From contig NZ_LFQU01000005.1 of the NCBI RefSeq assembly GCF_001275135.1, positions 82,823-146,822 on the forward strand: a stretch of 64,000 bases of DNA, written 5' to 3'. Below the pieces are notes generated by a model. It ran no database searches, was not told the origin of the DNA, and worked only from the letters and a program-made list of their open reading frames with translations. Position numbers and translations under genes: made by a program. This DNA is from Xylanibacter rarus. GTDB taxonomy: Bacteria > Bacteroidota > Bacteroidia > Bacteroidales > Bacteroidaceae. Shown here piece after piece: positions 41,936 to 52,657 of the stretch (positions are counted from its first letter, which is position 1; the number at the start of each line of letters is the position of its first letter).

Positions 41936-44449
41936 ATGAAAAATAAAGTAGTTACAGCATTTGTATTCTTTATCTTTTTTGCATCATTAAAAGCTTTTAG
42001 TGCAAATAGCTTTATCAGTTTTTCGGCAGGCGACATGCTGCTGAACCAGAACAATGAAGTGACTATATTTGTTGACCAAAACGACTGTAAGGGTGTGATG
42101 ACGGCTGTACGCAACATGTCAACTGACATCAACAAAGTTTGCGGAGCAGACGTAAAGATCAGCACAAGCAGCAACAACGCAAAAATCATTGTAGGCACAA
42201 TAGGCCACTCTGCTGCCATAGACAAAATAATGAAACAGCGCAAGAACGACATGAAGCAGCTGAAGGGAAAACGAGAGATGTATGTCATCACCATCGACAA
42301 CGGCCAGCTGGTGATTGCCGGCAGCGACAGAAGAGGTACGATATACGGAATTTATGAACTGTCAAAACAGATTGGCGTCTCGCCATGGTACTATTGGGCA
42401 GACACTCCTATCGAACAGCACAAACATATATATATAAAAAAAGGTGTCTATACGGACGGTGAACCGGCCGTAAGATACCGTGGAATTTTTCTCAACGATG
42501 AAGCTCCATGCCTCACAACATGGGTGAAGAACACCTTTGGCACAGAATACGGCAACCACGAGTTTTATGCAAAAGTGTTCGAACTTATACTCCGTCTGAA
42601 AGGTAACCTGCTATGGCCGGCCATGTGGGGATGGGCCTTCTACGCTGACGATGAGCTTAACAGCAAGACTGCAGACGAGATGGGAGTGATTATAGGCACA
42701 TCGCACCATGAACCTATGGCACGCAACCATCAGGAATGGGCACGTAACCGTGACAAATACGGAAAGTGGAACTATAACACAAATCAGGAAGTACTTGACA
42801 AATTCTTTAAGGAAGGAATTGAAAGACGACAGGGTACAGAAGACATTGTAACCATCGGCATGAGAGGCGACGGTGACGAGGCAATGAGCGAGGAGTCTGA
42901 CGTAGCACTGCTCGAAAAGATAATACGCAATCAAAGACAGATAATCAGTGACGTTACGAAGCAGCGGGCAGACAAGACCCCACAGATGTGGGCATTGTAT
43001 AAAGAGGTTATGGACTATTACGACAAAGGCATGAAGGTGCCGGACGACGTTACCATACTGCTGTGTGACGACAACTGGGGCAACGTAAGACGCGTGCCAA
43101 ACGCAAAAGAAGCAAAACGTGCCGGAGGCTGGGGTCTGTATTACCACGTTGATTACGTTGGCGCACCGAGAAATTCAAAATGGATAAACGTAACACCCAC
43201 ACAGAATATGTGGGAACAGCTCTCGCTGGCCTCAGAATACGGCATTGACCGCATCTGGATATTAAACGTAGGCGACTTGAAACCTATGGAATATCCTATC
43301 AGCCTGTTCCTCGACATGGCATGGAATCCAAAGAGATATAACGAAACCAACATAACCGACCACACCCTCGACTTCTGTAAACAGCAGTTTGGCGACGAAC
43401 AGGCAGAAGAAGCCGCACGCCTGCTTAACCTCTGCTGCAAGTACAACGGAAGAATCACGGCAGAAATGCTTGACCGCAACACATATAACCTTGAAACCGG
43501 CGAATGGGAAAAGGTTGTCAACGACTATATGAAACTGGAAGCAGAAGCACTACGACAGTTTATCACACTGAAAGATGAATATAAGGACACATACCGCGAG
43601 ATAATCCTGTTCCCCATACAGGCCATGGGCAACCTTTACCAGATGTATTTCGCACAGGCCATGAACCACAAGCTATACAAAAACAACGACCCTGATGCAA
43701 ATAAATGGGCCGACAAAGTGGAAGAAGCCTTCAGACGCGACTCTGTATTGTGCGCGCAATATAATCATGAGATTGCCGGCGGAAAGTGGAACGGCATGAT
43801 GATCCAGAAGCACATTGGCTACACCAGCTGGAACGACGATTTTGAGAAAGACATTTTGCCCGAAGTGTTCAGAATAGCAGAGAATGACGCCGAAGGCGGC
43901 TTCATACACAAGGCAAGCAACGGCTATGCAGCCATAGAGGCAGAACATTTTTACAGCAAGACTGATGCCAAAGATGCCAAGTGGACGGTAATTCCATTTA
44001 TGGGCAGGACTCTGAGCGGAATATCATTAAGACCATACAACAAGGAGGTTGAAGGCGCCGGACTGACATACAGATTCGTTACAGACGGTAAATACACTGG
44101 CGATGTTAAGGTATATGTCGTAGTGAAATCAACTCTCGACTTCCTCAATAAAGGCGGAGTGACCTATAACATCAGTATTGACGGCAGCAAAGCCAAAACA
44201 ATAAACTTCAACAAGGATCTGAACGAAAGTCCGGAGAACATCTATACGGTCTACTACCCCACTGTTGCCCGCAGAGTTGTTGAGAGCGTAATAACACTGC
44301 CGCTCGGAAAAACAAGCGACAACATGCATGAAATAAAGATAACGCCCAACGATCCGGGCATCGTGTTTGAAAAAATCGTTATAGACATGGGCGGATACAA
44401 AAATTCATATCTGCACATGAAAGAATCTGAGAAGTTCAGGACGATGTAA
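41936..44449 (+). CDS. GH115 alpha-glucuronidase
   Basis: 837 residues from the ATG at 41936. The frame is open for another 110 codons upstream, but those cross the promoter and lack a signal; this start gives a normal signal peptide (AFVFFIFFASLKAFSA). The protein follows the GH115 layout: an N-terminal domain with VIAGSDRRGTIYGIYELSKQ and SPWYYWAD, a barrel starting YRGIFLNDEAPCLTTWV with LKGNLLWPAMWGWAFYADDE, then GMRGDGDEAMSEE, and a C-terminal domain. GH115 enzymes remove (4-O-methyl)glucuronic acid from internal and terminal xylose of xylan polymers. It would act in the periplasm or on the surface, complementing GH67. It is divergent from the esterase operon and 82 bases ahead of the regulator. 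Confidence 0.9.
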   Translation: MKNKVVTAFVFFIFFASLKAFSANSFISFSAGDMLLNQNNEVTIFVDQNDCKGVMTAVRNMSTDINKVCGADVKISTSSNNAKIIVGTIGHSAAIDKIMKQRKNDMKQLKGKREMYVITIDNGQLVIAGSDRRGTIYGIYELSKQIGVSPWYYWADTPIEQHKHIYIKKGVYTDGEPAVRYRGIFLNDEAPCLTTWVKNTFGTEYGNHEFYAKVFELILRLKGNLLWPAMWGWAFYADDELNSKTADEMGVIIGTSHHEPMARNHQEWARNRDKYGKWNYNTNQEVLDKFFKEGIERRQGTEDIVTIGMRGDGDEAMSEESDVALLEKIIRNQRQIISDVTKQRADKTPQMWALYKEVMDYYDKGMKVPDDVTILLCDDNWGNVRRVPNAKEAKRAGGWGLYYHVDYVGAPRNSKWINVTPTQNMWEQLSLASEYGIDRIWILNVGDLKPMEYPISLFLDMAWNPKRYNETNITDHTLDFCKQQFGDEQAEEAARLLNLCCKYNGRITAEMLDRNTYNLETGEWEKVVNDYMKLEAEALRQFITLKDEYKDTYREIILFPIQAMGNLYQMYFAQAMNHKLYKNNDPDANKWADKVEEAFRRDSVLCAQYNHEIAGGKWNGMMIQKHIGYTSWNDDFEKDILPEVFRIAENDAEGGFIHKASNGYAAIEAEHFYSKTDAKDAKWTVIPFMGRTLSGISLRPYNKEVEGAGLTYRFVTDGKYTGDVKVYVVVKSTLDFLNKGGVTYNISIDGSKAKTINFNKDLNESPENIYTVYYPTVARRVVESVITLPLGKTSDNMHEIKITPNDPGIVFEKIVIDMGGYKNSYLHMKESEKFRTM

Positions 44450-44503
44450 TCATAATAAAGGCAAATAAAACATAAAACAATTGGGCGGTTAAGATTTTTT
44501 CGT

Positions 44504-44511
44504 TATTTTTG
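44504..44511 (+). promoter_or_regulatory. -7 promoter box of the hybrid regulator gene
   Basis: TATTTTTG matches TAnnTTTG; TTGG at 44481-44484 sits at about the -33 spacing (19 bases). The start codon is 20 bases downstream, giving the regulator its own promoter. Confidence 0.5.
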
Positions 44512-44531
44512 TAGTTATACAACAAACGGAT

Positions 44532-47500
44532 ATGAAAAACTTTAAACTTGCTATTTACTTTATTATATATTTGTGTGTATCGTTGTTGGCAATAGCCGAC
44601 AGCGGTTCACACCTTTATACGTCTGAACGCCTGGCCAGTAACAAGACAACATGTATAATTCAGGATAAATATGGATTTATATGGATAGGAACAGAATATG
44701 GGCTTAACAAATTCGACGGTTACAGATTTACACATTACCTCACAGACATCAACGACAGTACGTCTATAATCAGCAATGACATAACATCTTTCTTAGTTGA
44801 TAAAAAAGGGCAATTTTGGATTGGAAGCGAGAAAGGCTTGATGAAATACAACTACAAGACCAACGATTTTAAAAGATATCATTGTCCAGACGGCAACACA
44901 CCAAGAATAGAAACAATTCTCGAAATGAGCAATGGCGACATTCTCATTGCCACTGCCGGATACGGATTATATAAAATATCCAAAGGCACAGATAAAATCA
45001 TTAAGGATAATTCTTTTTGGAAAAGTCATAATGACGACTATAAAAGCAGAATATTCGAAGATGACATGGGTAACATATGGCAAAACAGTCATCTGCCAAT
45101 AATAACAAGAATTATTCTGAACAAAGAAAAAGTTCCTGTACAATTCAAAGATTTTAAACTTAGCCATGGTCCTGCTATTAGCTTTATAAAGAATGGCGCT
45201 AAAAGTTTTTATATCGTATGCATGTATGGCATACTTGAATATCGATATAAAGACGGAACCATACATGATGCCGGTTTCGATATGAGTGAACTTAACAGGA
45301 CTGTCTCTATCCGAAAAGCAATATTAGACAGCAATGGAAATATCCTGATCGGTACATCAGGCAAAGGTATGATGATAATACCCCGAAACAGCCGTAAACT
45401 TATTTCGTATAAAGATAAAAATTCGACATTTGACTTGTCTACAGCAAATGTAAACAACATGTATGAAGACAAAGACAAAAACATATGGATAAGCTGCTAT
45501 AAGAAAGGTATTTACATGATTTCACAAAAGAAAGATGCCTTTAACAGCTGGACTTTCTCACAACACAACTACTTGTTAGGAAGCAGCGTATCGTCCATTG
45601 CCCCCGGACACAATGGCGACATCTTTGTAACAATACAGAAAACCGGTGTTTATAAATTTGATAAAAATGGCAACATAACATCTCATCCAACATCGCCGGC
45701 AGGAGCAAACACCATATACAAGGACAAGCAAGGAAACTATTGGCTATGCAGCGAAACCACACTTTACTCATATAACCCTTATACCGGAGAATATCATCAG
45801 AAAGCAAAATACGACGGATGGGGACTAAACTATATCACAGACGACGGAAAAGGCATCCTCTATATATGCAACTACAGTAAAGGTCTCTGTGTCTATAACA
45901 CTCAAAACTGTTCGACAATACAATTCAGCATGAGAGATAAAGACAAGGGTAAAGGTGTGCTGTGCAACGACTGGATAAAAACGCTGTATATTGACAGAGA
46001 TGGACTTCTATGGATTGGAACGACAAATGGAATATCCGTAATGGATACTAAATCGTTTAACTTTAATGTTATAAAAGACAAACGTTTCAAGAATATACAA
46101 TGCCTGTCTGTCAACGAAACGGCAGACGGTAAAATCTTACTTGGCACAAATACTGGATTATATGTTTACAACAAGAAGAAACATACACTTTACACATTTC
46201 CAAACTCTCCAAAACAGCTCCAGAACAATTTTATATACAGCATAGTGTTCGACCATAACAACGACATATGGATGAGCACCGCCATGGGCATTTGGCAGTA
46301 TAACCATAAACAAAAGACATTTATCAGCCATATACGCGGAAACGGACTTGCCACGAAGGAATACATCGGTGGAGCCGCAGCACATTTCAGCGATGACAGA
46401 ATTGTATTCGGCATCGACGACGGCATAACCGTATTTTACCCGAAAGACATCAAGAACACAAAGATGGAGCTTGGGCAGATTTATCTGACAAACTTTATCC
46501 TCGACGGCAAGGAGATGAGCTGTTTTTCTGATAAATTTGTTGTACCGTATGATGAAAATACATTTTCTTTAGAGTTCTCATTGCTCAATTTCAAATATAC
46601 TGATGAAATTACATTCCAATATAAGATTAACGACAATGAGAACTGGATTTCCATACCGGAAGGCACAAACGCAATATCATTCAACAAACTAAAACCGGGA
46701 AAATACGAGATTGAGGTAAGGGCTACAGCCAACGGTGCTGTATCTAAGAGCACTAAGAAAGTAACCATAAAAGTGCTGTCGCCCTGGTATGCGTCAACGC
46801 TGGCATGGATTATATACATAATGGTAATAGCCACAGGCATCTACCTATACGCAAGAAACTACAAGCGCCGCAAGAACGAAGAATTAGAGGAGACCAAGAT
46901 GCGGTTCCTCATCAATGCGACCCACGACATCAGGTCGCCGCTGACACTTATCCTCGGCCCTCTCAACAAGCTGAAGTCGAGACTGACCGATGCCGAAAGC
47001 CTGAACGACATAAAGACCATCGACCGCAACGCACAGCGGCTTCTGCTGCTTGTCAACCAGATTCTTGACATCAGAAAGATTGACAAGAAACAGATGCACC
47101 TGCACTGCGAAAAGACGGAAATGGCAACATATATAAATGATGTTTGCGCAAGGTTCAGATATAATGCCGACCAGCACAACATCATATTCAACTTCGAACA
47201 TGAGGCAGGCTCATGCTATGCGTGGATAGACAAGATAAACTTCGACAAGATTATATCTAACCTGTTGTCGAACGCCTTCAAGTTCACGCCCGACGGCGGA
47301 AGCATAACCATACGTCTGAAAGAAGACGAACAGCACATAACAATAGACGTGCTCGACACAGGCATGGGTTTCAAGAACAAGAACACCGACAAGCTGTTTG
47401 AGCGTTTCTATCAGGAACCAAACAGCCGCGGCATCAGCCTTGAAGGCACCGGCATAGGACTCAACCTGAGCCGCACGCTAACCGAAATGCACGGAGGCAC

Positions 47501-48443
47501 GATTAAGGCAGCCAACCGCACAGACAACGTGCAGGGCGCACAGATAACGATAAGCATACCCAAAGGCAACAGCCATCTGAAGCCCGAAGAGATAATTTCG
47601 CCTGAAGACGACAACTCAAACAGCATGCTGTCTAAGAAGCCCACATACACCAACTGCAGGATGATGGTGGTGGACGACGATGCGGAAATGAGGCAGTACA
47701 TAAAGAATGAGATGAGCGAATGGTACAAGGTAGACACGTTCCCCAACGGCGTTGAAGCCCTTGACGCCCTGCTGAAAGAACATTACGACATCGTTGTCTC
47801 AGACATCATGATGCCGGAGATGGACGGAGTAACGCTGCTGAAGAAGATAAAGACCAACAGCCGCATAAACGACATCCCCGTGATATTGCTAACTTCAAAA
47901 TCTGACGTTGCCGACAGGCTCGAAAGCTTCAAGAAAGGCGCAGACGCCTTCCTGGCAAAGCCGTTCAACATGTCTGAGCTGCACATACTTACAGACAATC
48001 TTATCAGCAACGTAAGAAGGCTGCGCGGAAAATATTCGGGCGCACAGGAACAGAAGGACAAGATTGAACAGATAGAGGTGAAGGGCAACAACGACCAGCT
48101 GATGAACCGCATCATGAAGTCGATAAACGAGCATATATCCGACCCCGACTTCAACGTTGAGAGTCTTGCTGAAGACGTTGGCATAAGCCGCGCACAGCTG
48201 CACCGCAAGATGAAGGAAATAACCGGAATATCAACCGGCGAGTTTATCCGTAATCTGAGACTGGAACAGGCTGCACGACTGATAAGGGAGCAGAAGATAA
48301 ACGTCACGCAGGTGGCCTATGCCGTAGGCTTCAACAACCAGACCCACTTCTCTACCGTGTTCAGGAAACGCTACGGCATGTCGCCTACTGAATACGCTAA
48401 AAAAGAGCATAACGAAAATACAGAGCAAAAACAGGAATCATGA
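44532..48443 (+). CDS. xynR: Hybrid two-component system regulator (HTCS) of the xylan locus
   Basis: 1,303 residues combining sensor, kinase and regulator in one chain. After a signal/anchor comes a periplasmic two-bladed-propeller sensor built of Reg_prop repeats (DKYGFIWIGTEYGLNKFDGY and many like it) and a Y_Y_Y domain. A transmembrane helix lies near 755-775. A histidine kinase follows with His798 in NATHDIRSPL and ATPase boxes. The receiver domain has Asp1091 in VVSDIMMPEMDG, and the C-terminal AraC-type HTH lies near 1200-1295. Such proteins sense an oligosaccharide in the periplasm and activate SusC/SusD and hydrolase genes. Position and layout match XynR of P. bryantii. The stop overlaps the GH67 start in ATGA. 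Confidence 0.93.
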   Translation: MKNFKLAIYFIIYLCVSLLAIADSGSHLYTSERLASNKTTCIIQDKYGFIWIGTEYGLNKFDGYRFTHYLTDINDSTSIISNDITSFLVDKKGQFWIGSEKGLMKYNYKTNDFKRYHCPDGNTPRIETILEMSNGDILIATAGYGLYKISKGTDKIIKDNSFWKSHNDDYKSRIFEDDMGNIWQNSHLPIITRIILNKEKVPVQFKDFKLSHGPAISFIKNGAKSFYIVCMYGILEYRYKDGTIHDAGFDMSELNRTVSIRKAILDSNGNILIGTSGKGMMIIPRNSRKLISYKDKNSTFDLSTANVNNMYEDKDKNIWISCYKKGIYMISQKKDAFNSWTFSQHNYLLGSSVSSIAPGHNGDIFVTIQKTGVYKFDKNGNITSHPTSPAGANTIYKDKQGNYWLCSETTLYSYNPYTGEYHQKAKYDGWGLNYITDDGKGILYICNYSKGLCVYNTQNCSTIQFSMRDKDKGKGVLCNDWIKTLYIDRDGLLWIGTTNGISVMDTKSFNFNVIKDKRFKNIQCLSVNETADGKILLGTNTGLYVYNKKKHTLYTFPNSPKQLQNNFIYSIVFDHNNDIWMSTAMGIWQYNHKQKTFISHIRGNGLATKEYIGGAAAHFSDDRIVFGIDDGITVFYPKDIKNTKMELGQIYLTNFILDGKEMSCFSDKFVVPYDENTFSLEFSLLNFKYTDEITFQYKINDNENWISIPEGTNAISFNKLKPGKYEIEVRATANGAVSKSTKKVTIKVLSPWYASTLAWIIYIMVIATGIYLYARNYKRRKNEELEETKMRFLINATHDIRSPLTLILGPLNKLKSRLTDAESLNDIKTIDRNAQRLLLLVNQILDIRKIDKKQMHLHCEKTEMATYINDVCARFRYNADQHNIIFNFEHEAGSCYAWIDKINFDKIISNLLSNAFKFTPDGGSITIRLKEDEQHITIDVLDTGMGFKNKNTDKLFERFYQEPNSRGISLEGTGIGLNLSRTLTEMHGGTIKAANRTDNVQGAQITISIPKGNSHLKPEEIISPEDDNSNSMLSKKPTYTNCRMMVVDDDAEMRQYIKNEMSEWYKVDTFPNGVEALDALLKEHYDIVVSDIMMPEMDGVTLLKKIKTNSRINDIPVILLTSKSDVADRLESFKKGADAFLAKPFNMSELHILTDNLISNVRRLRGKYSGAQEQKDKIEQIEVKGNNDQLMNRIMKSINEHISDPDFNVESLAEDVGISRAQLHRKMKEITGISTGEFIRNLRLEQAARLIREQKINVTQVAYAVGFNNQTHFSTVFRKRYGMSPTEYAKKEHNENTEQKQES

Positions 48444-50371
48444 AAAAGACATTTTTAACCGCCCTGCTAATGGCGGCAATCACATGCGTTGCATATGCAG
48501 AAGACGGCTCACGCCTTTGGCTGAGAAGCCAGCGCAACAGCGACCTGTGTGAAATCACGACTAAAGACAAGTCGAACACGGCTAAAATAGCCACAAGAGA
48601 ACTTGCCACATACTGGCACGGAAAACCGGTAAGCCTGATAAAGGACAAGACGGCAACCGGCGAAGAAGGCTTCGAGATAACAACCGACAAGAGCAACGGC
48701 CACATAACAATAAAGGCGAAAAACAGCTGCGGACTGCTCTACGGAGCCTACGAACTGCTGCGCCTGCAGGACAGCGGTATGCCTGTTGACAACATCAACA
48801 TAAAGGAAAATCCTGCCGTAAAATACCGCATACTCAACCATTGGGACAATCTTGACAGGTCTGTAGAGCGAGGATATGCGGGCCTGAGCATATGGAAGTG
48901 GGACGAAATCAACGGCGACAAAGGCACGATGAGCCTTGCCCTGAAAGAACGCCTCACAACCTATTGCCGCGCAAACGCGTCGATAGGCATCAACGGCTCG
49001 GTGATAAACAACGTGAACGCTTCGCCCAAGATGCTCAACACCTTATATATAAAAAAGGTAAAGGTGCTGGCAGATATGTTCCGCGACTACGGAATAAAGG
49101 TTTATCTCTCGGTGAACTTTGCGTCGCCAATGGCTGAGGGCGGACTGAAGACAGCCGACCCGCTCAACGAAGGCGTGCGCACATGGTGGAAAAACAAGGT
49201 AAACGAAATATATAAGGAGATACCCGACTTCGGCGGTTTCCTCGTAAAGGCAAACTCAGAAGGACAGCCCGGCCCCGGCGATTATCACCGCACACATGCC
49301 GAGGGAGCCAACATGCTTGCAGAAGCTCTTGCCCCGCACGGCGGACTGGTCATATGGCGCAGCTTCGTTTACGGCAATCATGAGGGCGAAGACCGCGTAA
49401 TGCAGGCCGTTACAGAGTTTGAAGACCTCGACGGAAAGTTCAACAGCAACGTTATTCTGCAAACAAAGAACGGTCCGCTCGACTTCCAGCCGCGCGAGCC
49501 TTATGCTCCTCTGTTCGACCAGATTAAGCATACACCGATGATGGCAGAGCTGCAGATTACGCAGGAATATCTCGGACAGAGCCGCCACCTTGTATACCTG
49601 GCACCGATGTGGAAAGAGTTTTTCAGCTTTGTAAACCCCAAACAGCTTATCGGCATTGCAGGAGTGGCCAACACGGGCGATGACGCCAACTGGTGCGGCC
49701 ACCATTTCTCACAGGCCAACTGGTATGCCTTTGGCCGACTGGCATGGGACCCTACCCTGTCGTCAGAACAGATTGCAGACGAATGGCTCAAACAGACTTT
49801 CACACACGACACAGCTTTCATCAACCCGATGAAGGAAGTTATGATGAGCAGCCGCGAAGCCTGTGTAGACTATATGATGCCGCTCGGACTGCACCACATA
49901 TTCAAGGCCGACCACCACTATGGTCCTGAGCCACAGGGCTTCTATCCAAAATATCCGATAGAATGGTGCCCCGTATACTATCATAAGGCCGACAGCACCG
50001 GCATCGGCTTCGACCGCACAATGAACGGCACAAAGGCCGTAAGCCAGTATCGCCATCCGTTCGACAGCATATACAACGACATCAATACCTGTCCCGAGGA
50101 ATATCTGCTGTGGTTCCACCACGTAAGCTGGAATCACAAGATGAAAGACGGCACGACGCTATGGCAGAGCCTCTGCGCCCACTACAACCGCGGCGTGGCC
50201 GAGGCAAAGAGATTTGCCGAAACTTGGAGCAAGATGGAGCCGTATGTAGACAGACAGCGCTTTATGGAAGTAAGCCAAAGAATGGCCGAACAGGTAGAGA
50301 ACGCCGAAGAATGGCGCGACACGTGCCTTAAATATTTTCAGACATTCTCAAGACAGGAAATAACAAAATAG
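48440..50371 (+). CDS. GH67 alpha-glucuronidase
   Basis: 643 residues with a signal peptide (LLMAAITCVAYA). The N-terminal domain has KNSCGLLYGAYELLRLQ; the barrel starts at YRILNHWDNLDRSVERGYAG. Glu274 (VKANSEGQPGP), Asp348 (GPLDFQPREP) and Glu376 (ITQEYLG) are spaced like the catalytic Glu, Asp and Glu of characterised GH67 enzymes. GH67 removes (4-O-methyl)glucuronic acid from the non-reducing end of aldouronic acids after xylanase action. Its ATG lies inside the stop of the regulator gene, so expression is coupled to the regulator. The GH35-like gene begins 12 bases after its stop. Confidence 0.93.
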   Translation: MKKTFLTALLMAAITCVAYAEDGSRLWLRSQRNSDLCEITTKDKSNTAKIATRELATYWHGKPVSLIKDKTATGEEGFEITTDKSNGHITIKAKNSCGLLYGAYELLRLQDSGMPVDNINIKENPAVKYRILNHWDNLDRSVERGYAGLSIWKWDEINGDKGTMSLALKERLTTYCRANASIGINGSVINNVNASPKMLNTLYIKKVKVLADMFRDYGIKVYLSVNFASPMAEGGLKTADPLNEGVRTWWKNKVNEIYKEIPDFGGFLVKANSEGQPGPGDYHRTHAEGANMLAEALAPHGGLVIWRSFVYGNHEGEDRVMQAVTEFEDLDGKFNSNVILQTKNGPLDFQPREPYAPLFDQIKHTPMMAELQITQEYLGQSRHLVYLAPMWKEFFSFVNPKQLIGIAGVANTGDDANWCGHHFSQANWYAFGRLAWDPTLSSEQIADEWLKQTFTHDTAFINPMKEVMMSSREACVDYMMPLGLHHIFKADHHYGPEPQGFYPKYPIEWCPVYYHKADSTGIGFDRTMNGTKAVSQYRHPFDSIYNDINTCPEEYLLWFHHVSWNHKMKDGTTLWQSLCAHYNRGVAEAKRFAETWSKMEPYVDRQRFMEVSQRMAEQVENAEEWRDTCLKYFQTFSRQEITK

Positions 50372-50383
50372 CAAGCACATACG

Positions 50384-52153
50384 ATGAACAAAATAACTTA
50401 TCTGGCAGGCACCGCAGCCCTGTCGGCCATGATGGTCATGCTCTGCGGCAGCGAAGCCCATGCACAGGCAAAGCTGCAGAAACAGGGCACTGCCACACAG
50501 ATAACAGTAGGCGGAAAGCCCATGCTCCTGCTGTGCGGAGAGCTGAGCAACTCGGCCGCTACGTGCGAGGCAGACATAATAAGCGTGATGCGCACATGCA
50601 AGGAACGCGGACTCAACACGGTGCTTGTGCCGGCACAATGGGACCTCATCGAACCGGAGGAAGGCAAGTTTGACTTCTCGCTGCCGAAGACAGTCATAGA
50701 ACAGGCACGCAAAAACGACCTGAAAGTAATATTCCTGTGGTTTGGAGCATGGAAAAACTCCATGAGCTGCTATGCACCGCTATGGTTCAAGGAAAACACC
50801 AGGAAATATCCGCGCGCAATGACACGCCGCGGAAAGCCTCTTGAAATTGCCAGCGCATTCTCAGACAATATACTGCAGGCAGACAAAAACGCCTTCAGCA
50901 AATTGATGAAATTCATATCTGAGGCCGACAGCAGCCGAAACACGGTAATAATGATGCAGATTGAAAACGAAATCGGCATGCTCGAGGACGCACGCGACTA
51001 CTCGGACAAAGCCCAAAAGGCTTTCAGCTCTGCCGTGCCCGAAGACCTTATAAAATATATAAGGAGCAACGGGAAAAAGCTGCACCCTCACCTGCTGAAA
51101 ATGCTCACAGGCTCAGAGAAATGGACAAAAGACAGCCACAACGCTATAAACAACAGGCTGAAGAAAGGCGCCACATGGGCACAGGTGTTTGGCACGGACA
51201 TATATGCCGACGAGGTGTTTATGGCCTACTATCATGCAAAATATGTTGAACAGCTGGCTCTCGAGGCCCGCCGCATCTGCGACATGCCCCTCTATGTAAA
51301 CGCCGCGCTCAACAGCCGCGGACGCAAGCCGGGCGAATATCCGTCGGCTGGGCCACTTGCACACCTTGTAGACCTGTGGCACTGCGCCGCACCCAGCATA
51401 GACATCCTTGCTCCTGACATCTACGACACAGGCTTCAAGAGCTGGGCCGACCAGTACAAGCAGCCCGAAAATCCGCTGTTCATACCCGAGTCGCGCTTCT
51501 GCCGCAACAGTGGTGTGCGTGCGCTGTACGCCTTTGGCGAGCACGACGCCATAGGCTTCTCACCGTTCGACATAGACCACGGCTCTGCCGACGACCACAA
51601 GAGCATAAAGGAGAGCTACGCCATGCTGGAAGAGCTGTCGCCGCTGCTGCTGAAATATCAGGGCAAGGGCCTGACACACGGACTGCTCTTTGACGGCAAC
51701 GACCGCGAACGCGTCATCGTAGACGGCGACATCACGCTGACATGCCGCCACAACTTCACACTGCCATGGGATCCTCGCGCCACCGACGGCTCTGAATGGC
51801 CCGAAGGCGGAGGCATTATAATAAAGCTGGCAGACATGGACTACATCATAGCCGGCAACGGCATCGTTGTAGAATTTGCGACCAACAGCGAGAAGGAACA
51901 AGAAGAAAAAAAGATACTTGGCGAAGACGGATTTGCCCAGAATGGCAAAAACACGGGCACACAGAACGAAGCGCAGCCTAAATTTAAAGGAATGCGTGCA
52001 GGCATAGGCTACGTGGATGAGGTGGCAATAAACAAAGACGGAACGCTGAAATATCTAAGAAGAGAAAACGGTGACCAAAGTCATCAGGGACGCCACGCCC
52101 GCATATCTGTAGGCGAATATAAGATTCTGCACGTCAAGCTGTATAAGTATTGA
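50384..52153 (+). CDS. GH35-type glycosidase (beta-galactosidase-like, DUF5597 end)
   Basis: 589 residues with a signal peptide (LSAMMVMLCGSEAHA). The barrel starts LLLCGELSNSAATC and carries WDLIEPEEGKFDF. The acid/base is probably Glu196 in MMQIENEIG, and the nucleophile Glu369 in LFIPESRF. The C-terminal part resembles DUF5597, usual for this group. GH35 enzymes release terminal beta-galactose. Within a xylan cluster it could remove galactose or another side-chain sugar; the exact substrate is not shown. It is cotranscribed with GH67 and ends at the terminator at 52258. Confidence 0.85.
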   Translation: MNKITYLAGTAALSAMMVMLCGSEAHAQAKLQKQGTATQITVGGKPMLLLCGELSNSAATCEADIISVMRTCKERGLNTVLVPAQWDLIEPEEGKFDFSLPKTVIEQARKNDLKVIFLWFGAWKNSMSCYAPLWFKENTRKYPRAMTRRGKPLEIASAFSDNILQADKNAFSKLMKFISEADSSRNTVIMMQIENEIGMLEDARDYSDKAQKAFSSAVPEDLIKYIRSNGKKLHPHLLKMLTGSEKWTKDSHNAINNRLKKGATWAQVFGTDIYADEVFMAYYHAKYVEQLALEARRICDMPLYVNAALNSRGRKPGEYPSAGPLAHLVDLWHCAAPSIDILAPDIYDTGFKSWADQYKQPENPLFIPESRFCRNSGVRALYAFGEHDAIGFSPFDIDHGSADDHKSIKESYAMLEELSPLLLKYQGKGLTHGLLFDGNDRERVIVDGDITLTCRHNFTLPWDPRATDGSEWPEGGGIIIKLADMDYIIAGNGIVVEFATNSEKEQEEKKILGEDGFAQNGKNTGTQNEAQPKFKGMRAGIGYVDEVAINKDGTLKYLRRENGDQSHQGRHARISVGEYKILHVKLYKY

Positions 52154-52257
52154 CAAGGGGAACAGCCAAGCAAATTTAAAAAAGGCAGAAAAGTCTGCCG
52201 TCAGACAAAGAAGGTTAAGGCTTCACAATAAAAATAAGGCCTGCTAGCGGCCGACAG

Positions 52258-52316
52258 AAAAATACTCTATATACGCCATAAGGATATCCTGAAGGGCGAA
52301 TATAGAGTATTTTTTT
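52258..52316 (+). terminator. Terminator of the regulator-GH67-GH35 transcript
   Basis: AAATACTCTATAT (from 52260) pairs with ATATAGAGTATTT ending at 52313, extended by CGCC/GGCG, with a 7-T run. The following 52317-53080 contains one repeat cluster and no gene that I can support. Confidence 0.85.
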
Positions 52317-52587
52317 ATGCCCTATCGGTCATGCTCCGTCAGACGATTGCCCCGTACACCTTATTATATTATACCCCTTACTTTCAACTCTAACCTGACT
52401 GATGCAGCAATTCAATGCTGTTGCGTAATCACTGCACAGGCGGATAAAAGGCTTTTTCGGGCGGCATCTAAAAACAGGCGTAAAAATTATAACCATTTAC
52501 ACCTATTTCTGTTACATTTTAAATATTCAGCGTTATTCTGCAAGAAAATTATTAACCAAACAACAATTGTTATGTTTCGAACTGTTA

Positions 52588-52657
52588 GTGGCCGGTTTAC
52601 GTGTCGTAAACGGGCCACTTTTGATGCAAAAGTGACCGCTTTTTTACGCAAAAACCA
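52588..52657. repeat. Intergenic mini-palindrome cluster, member 3
   Basis: Three elements: GGTTTACGTGTCGTAAAC, CCACTTTTGATGCAAAAGTG and a TTTTTTACGCAAAAA unit, each about 20 bases long and closely packed. It is the same type as at 32188 and 62007, here between the enzyme transcript and the SusC operon. Confidence 0.6.
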
